From contig CP114493.1 in NCBI GenBank assembly GCA_027186245.1, positions 7,633,501-7,697,500 of the forward strand: a stretch of DNA of 64,000 nt, given 5' to 3'. Shown one piece after another: positions 62,328-64,000 of the stretch. A program made the position numbers and the translations under genes. Source of the stretch: Coriaria nepalensis. Its lineage: Eukaryota; Streptophyta; Magnoliopsida; Cucurbitales; Coriariaceae. The notes beneath the pieces are model-generated. The model was not told the origin of the DNA, did no database searches, and worked only from the letters and a program-made list of their open reading frames with translations. How positions within the stretch are numbered: the stretch's first letter is position 1; the number at the start of each line of letters is the position of its first letter.

Positions 62328-64000
62328 ATGAAAAGCCTCACTGACATTAACCACATTACTTTTGTTATCTTCCTCGTAATTTGCTTTAGCTGCTGTTGTT
62401 GGTGTTATGGAGAAACAGAAGAAGTTGATGGAGCTCTAATGGAGAAAACAGAGAAAGAAGCTTTGTTTTCTGCCATTCAAGGCTTTGTGGGCAATTCATG
62501 GAATGGCTCAGATCTCTATCCTGATCCTTGTGGCTGGACTCCCATACAGGTTCCTCTTTTTTCTCTTTTCATTGTTAAAATAAAATAAATAAAGACATTT
62601 TTTCCCTGTGCATAAGATAAGGCAAGGGACCACTAGTTTTATTATTCATGGAAAAAAAATTAAAGTAAAAAGTTAAAGACTCGTTAAATCATCTTAAACT
62701 CTATTATGAAATGAGGTATCACATCTTTTGCTGTGTTATTATTATGCAAGTTGTGATGATATTGACCTTTCTTCTTGTTTGAATGAGAATCAGAAATGCC
62801 GCCATTTAATAGCTATCGAAATATGGAAGAGATTGTTTTTTTTTTTTCCTTTTATATTCGGACAATACAACTTTTGTATAAAAGGAGACGTCGATTATTT
62901 ATGTAGCCTCTACGGAGTGGAATTTTCAGAAAACTTTTGCTGATTTTCTTTTTTCTATTGTAGATTTGTTTTTGTCGGTATCAAGCCTTAAAACTGAACA
63001 AATATTGTGCAGGTCGCCATTAATAGAACACGGGCAGGTTTTGATTGAATGCTCTGTTTTCTAGCGCAAAATATGGTTGCTCACTATTTTATTTTTTTTT
63101 AATATTTTGTAATATATCCTAAAACCAATTAACCAAACCCTGTTATGCCTAAAAAGTTCGTCCCAGTCCCGTAAATTTGAATCTGATTGTAAAAGATTAA
63201 AAGAAAAAACTAACCAAAAAGAAAAAAACAAGTTTATCAAATTTGACGTGTTTTGATTTTTTCAGGGCGTATCTTGTGATATCTTTGATGGTCTATGGTA
63301 CGTGACTGCTCTAAACATTGGACCAATTCATGACAATTCTCTTGTTTGTGCTTCAAATGTCGAATTTCGATCCCAACTATTCGATCTTCAACACTTGCAA
63401 ACTCTATCCTTCTTCAATTGCTTCATCTCGGCCAGAAAACATGCCGTTTCGATCCCAGCGACTAATTGGGAAAAACTTGCTGGAAGTTTAGAATCATTGG
63501 AATTCAGATCGAACCCGGGTCTTATTGGAGAAATCCCAACAAGCTTCACATCCCTCACAAAGCTTCGATCTTTGATCTTGTTAGATAATGGATTAGAGGG
63601 TGAATTGCCAACACAAATCGGAAATTTGATCAGTTTGAAGCGGGTGGTTCTTGCCGGAAACCGGTTTGGTGGTCAAATTCCGGAAAGTGTAGGTGGATTT
63701 AGAGAGTTACTAATCCTAGATTTAAGCCGAAATGAATTTTCCGGTTTTTTGCCGAAAACTATTGGAGGGTTAGCTTCACTATTGAAGCTTGATTTGAGCA
63801 ACAATCTTTTAGAAGGTAATTTGCCAAATGAGATTGGTAATTTGAAAAGTCTAACCCTTTTGGATTTAAGCAGCAACAAGTTAAGTGGTGGGTTGAGCTT
63901 GTCAATTCAAGAAATGAATGTTTTGGAAGAAATGGTGTTGTCAAATAACCCAAATGTTGGTGGTGATTTGAAGAGCATAGAGTGGTCCAAATTGCAGAAC
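62328..64000 (+). CDS. PII-2-like leucine-rich repeat protein, 3' part missing
   Basis: Two exons, 62328-62549 and 63266 to the right edge; 319 residues visible and still open. The signal peptide (about 1-34, ITFVIFLVICFSCCCWCYG) is followed by a conserved N-terminal region with TEKEALFSAIQGFVGNSWNG and DPCGWTPIQ, and in exon 2 GVSCDIFDGLWYVTALNIGP. Plant LRR units then follow (SLTKLRSLILLDNGLEGELP; ELLILDLSRNEFSGFLPKTI; SLTLLDLSSNKLSGGL). There is no kinase before the edge. The family includes Piriformospora indica-insensitive protein 2 (At1g13230) and At1g68780. PII-2 is a plasma-membrane-associated LRR protein needed for growth promotion by that root fungus. A 716-base intron separates the exons. 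A C-terminal hydrophobic anchor is expected beyond the edge. Confidence 0.93.

Overview
The window is nuclear DNA from a flowering plant, most likely a core eudicot. The genes have many GT-AG introns and plant-specific families. Spacers are AT-rich and full of microsatellites, and the mobile-element debris is typical of plants (an internally deleted Ty1/copia element and an RTE-type LINE scrap). I cannot name the species. Eleven substantial protein genes are supported (two cut by the window edges), plus one 46-codon peptide gene, one tRNA, one decayed gene copy and several orphan exon-like pieces. Exon boundaries were read by hand from splice signals and reading frame.

Left third (1-26.9 kb): the 5' end of a RAV/TEMPRANILLO gene (minus); an RLP4-like malectin/LRR receptor-like protein (minus); a GATL glycosyltransferase (plus); the thylakoid kinase STN7 (plus); a decayed copia element; a DVL/ROT4-like small peptide gene (plus); the DNA-damage regulator SOG1 (minus); and a nepenthesin-type aspartic protease (minus). 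Middle (27-41 kb): a gene-poor AT-rich stretch around a CYC/TB1-class TCP gene, followed by a broken CWC16/CCDC130 splicing-factor copy, an RTE LINE scrap and tRNA-Leu(UAG). Right third (41-64 kb): CHUP1 (minus), a plastid SLH-domain protein (minus), DCP5 (minus), a CRWN/NMCP nuclear-lamina-like protein (plus) and the 5' part of a PII-2-like LRR protein (plus).

The genes do not form one pathway. The order is nevertheless informative. From memory, TEM1, an RLP4 paralogue and SOG1 are consecutive at At1g25560-25580 in Arabidopsis. TEM2, STN7, RTFL15, TCP12, CRWN3 and an LRR gene lie at At1g68840-68780, and CHUP1 with its SLH neighbour at At3g25690/25680. This window seems to hold in one piece what Arabidopsis split between duplicated blocks. 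Two gene pairs are head to head with short shared promoters (RLP4/GATL and DCP5/CRWN).

I found no CRISPR array, operon, phage or evident new system. The items most worth a second look are two candidate GC-AG introns in the CRWN gene, conserved spacing of five SQ sites in SOG1, the young CWC16 pseudogene, the coding minisatellite in DCP5, and several unassigned exon-like fragments.
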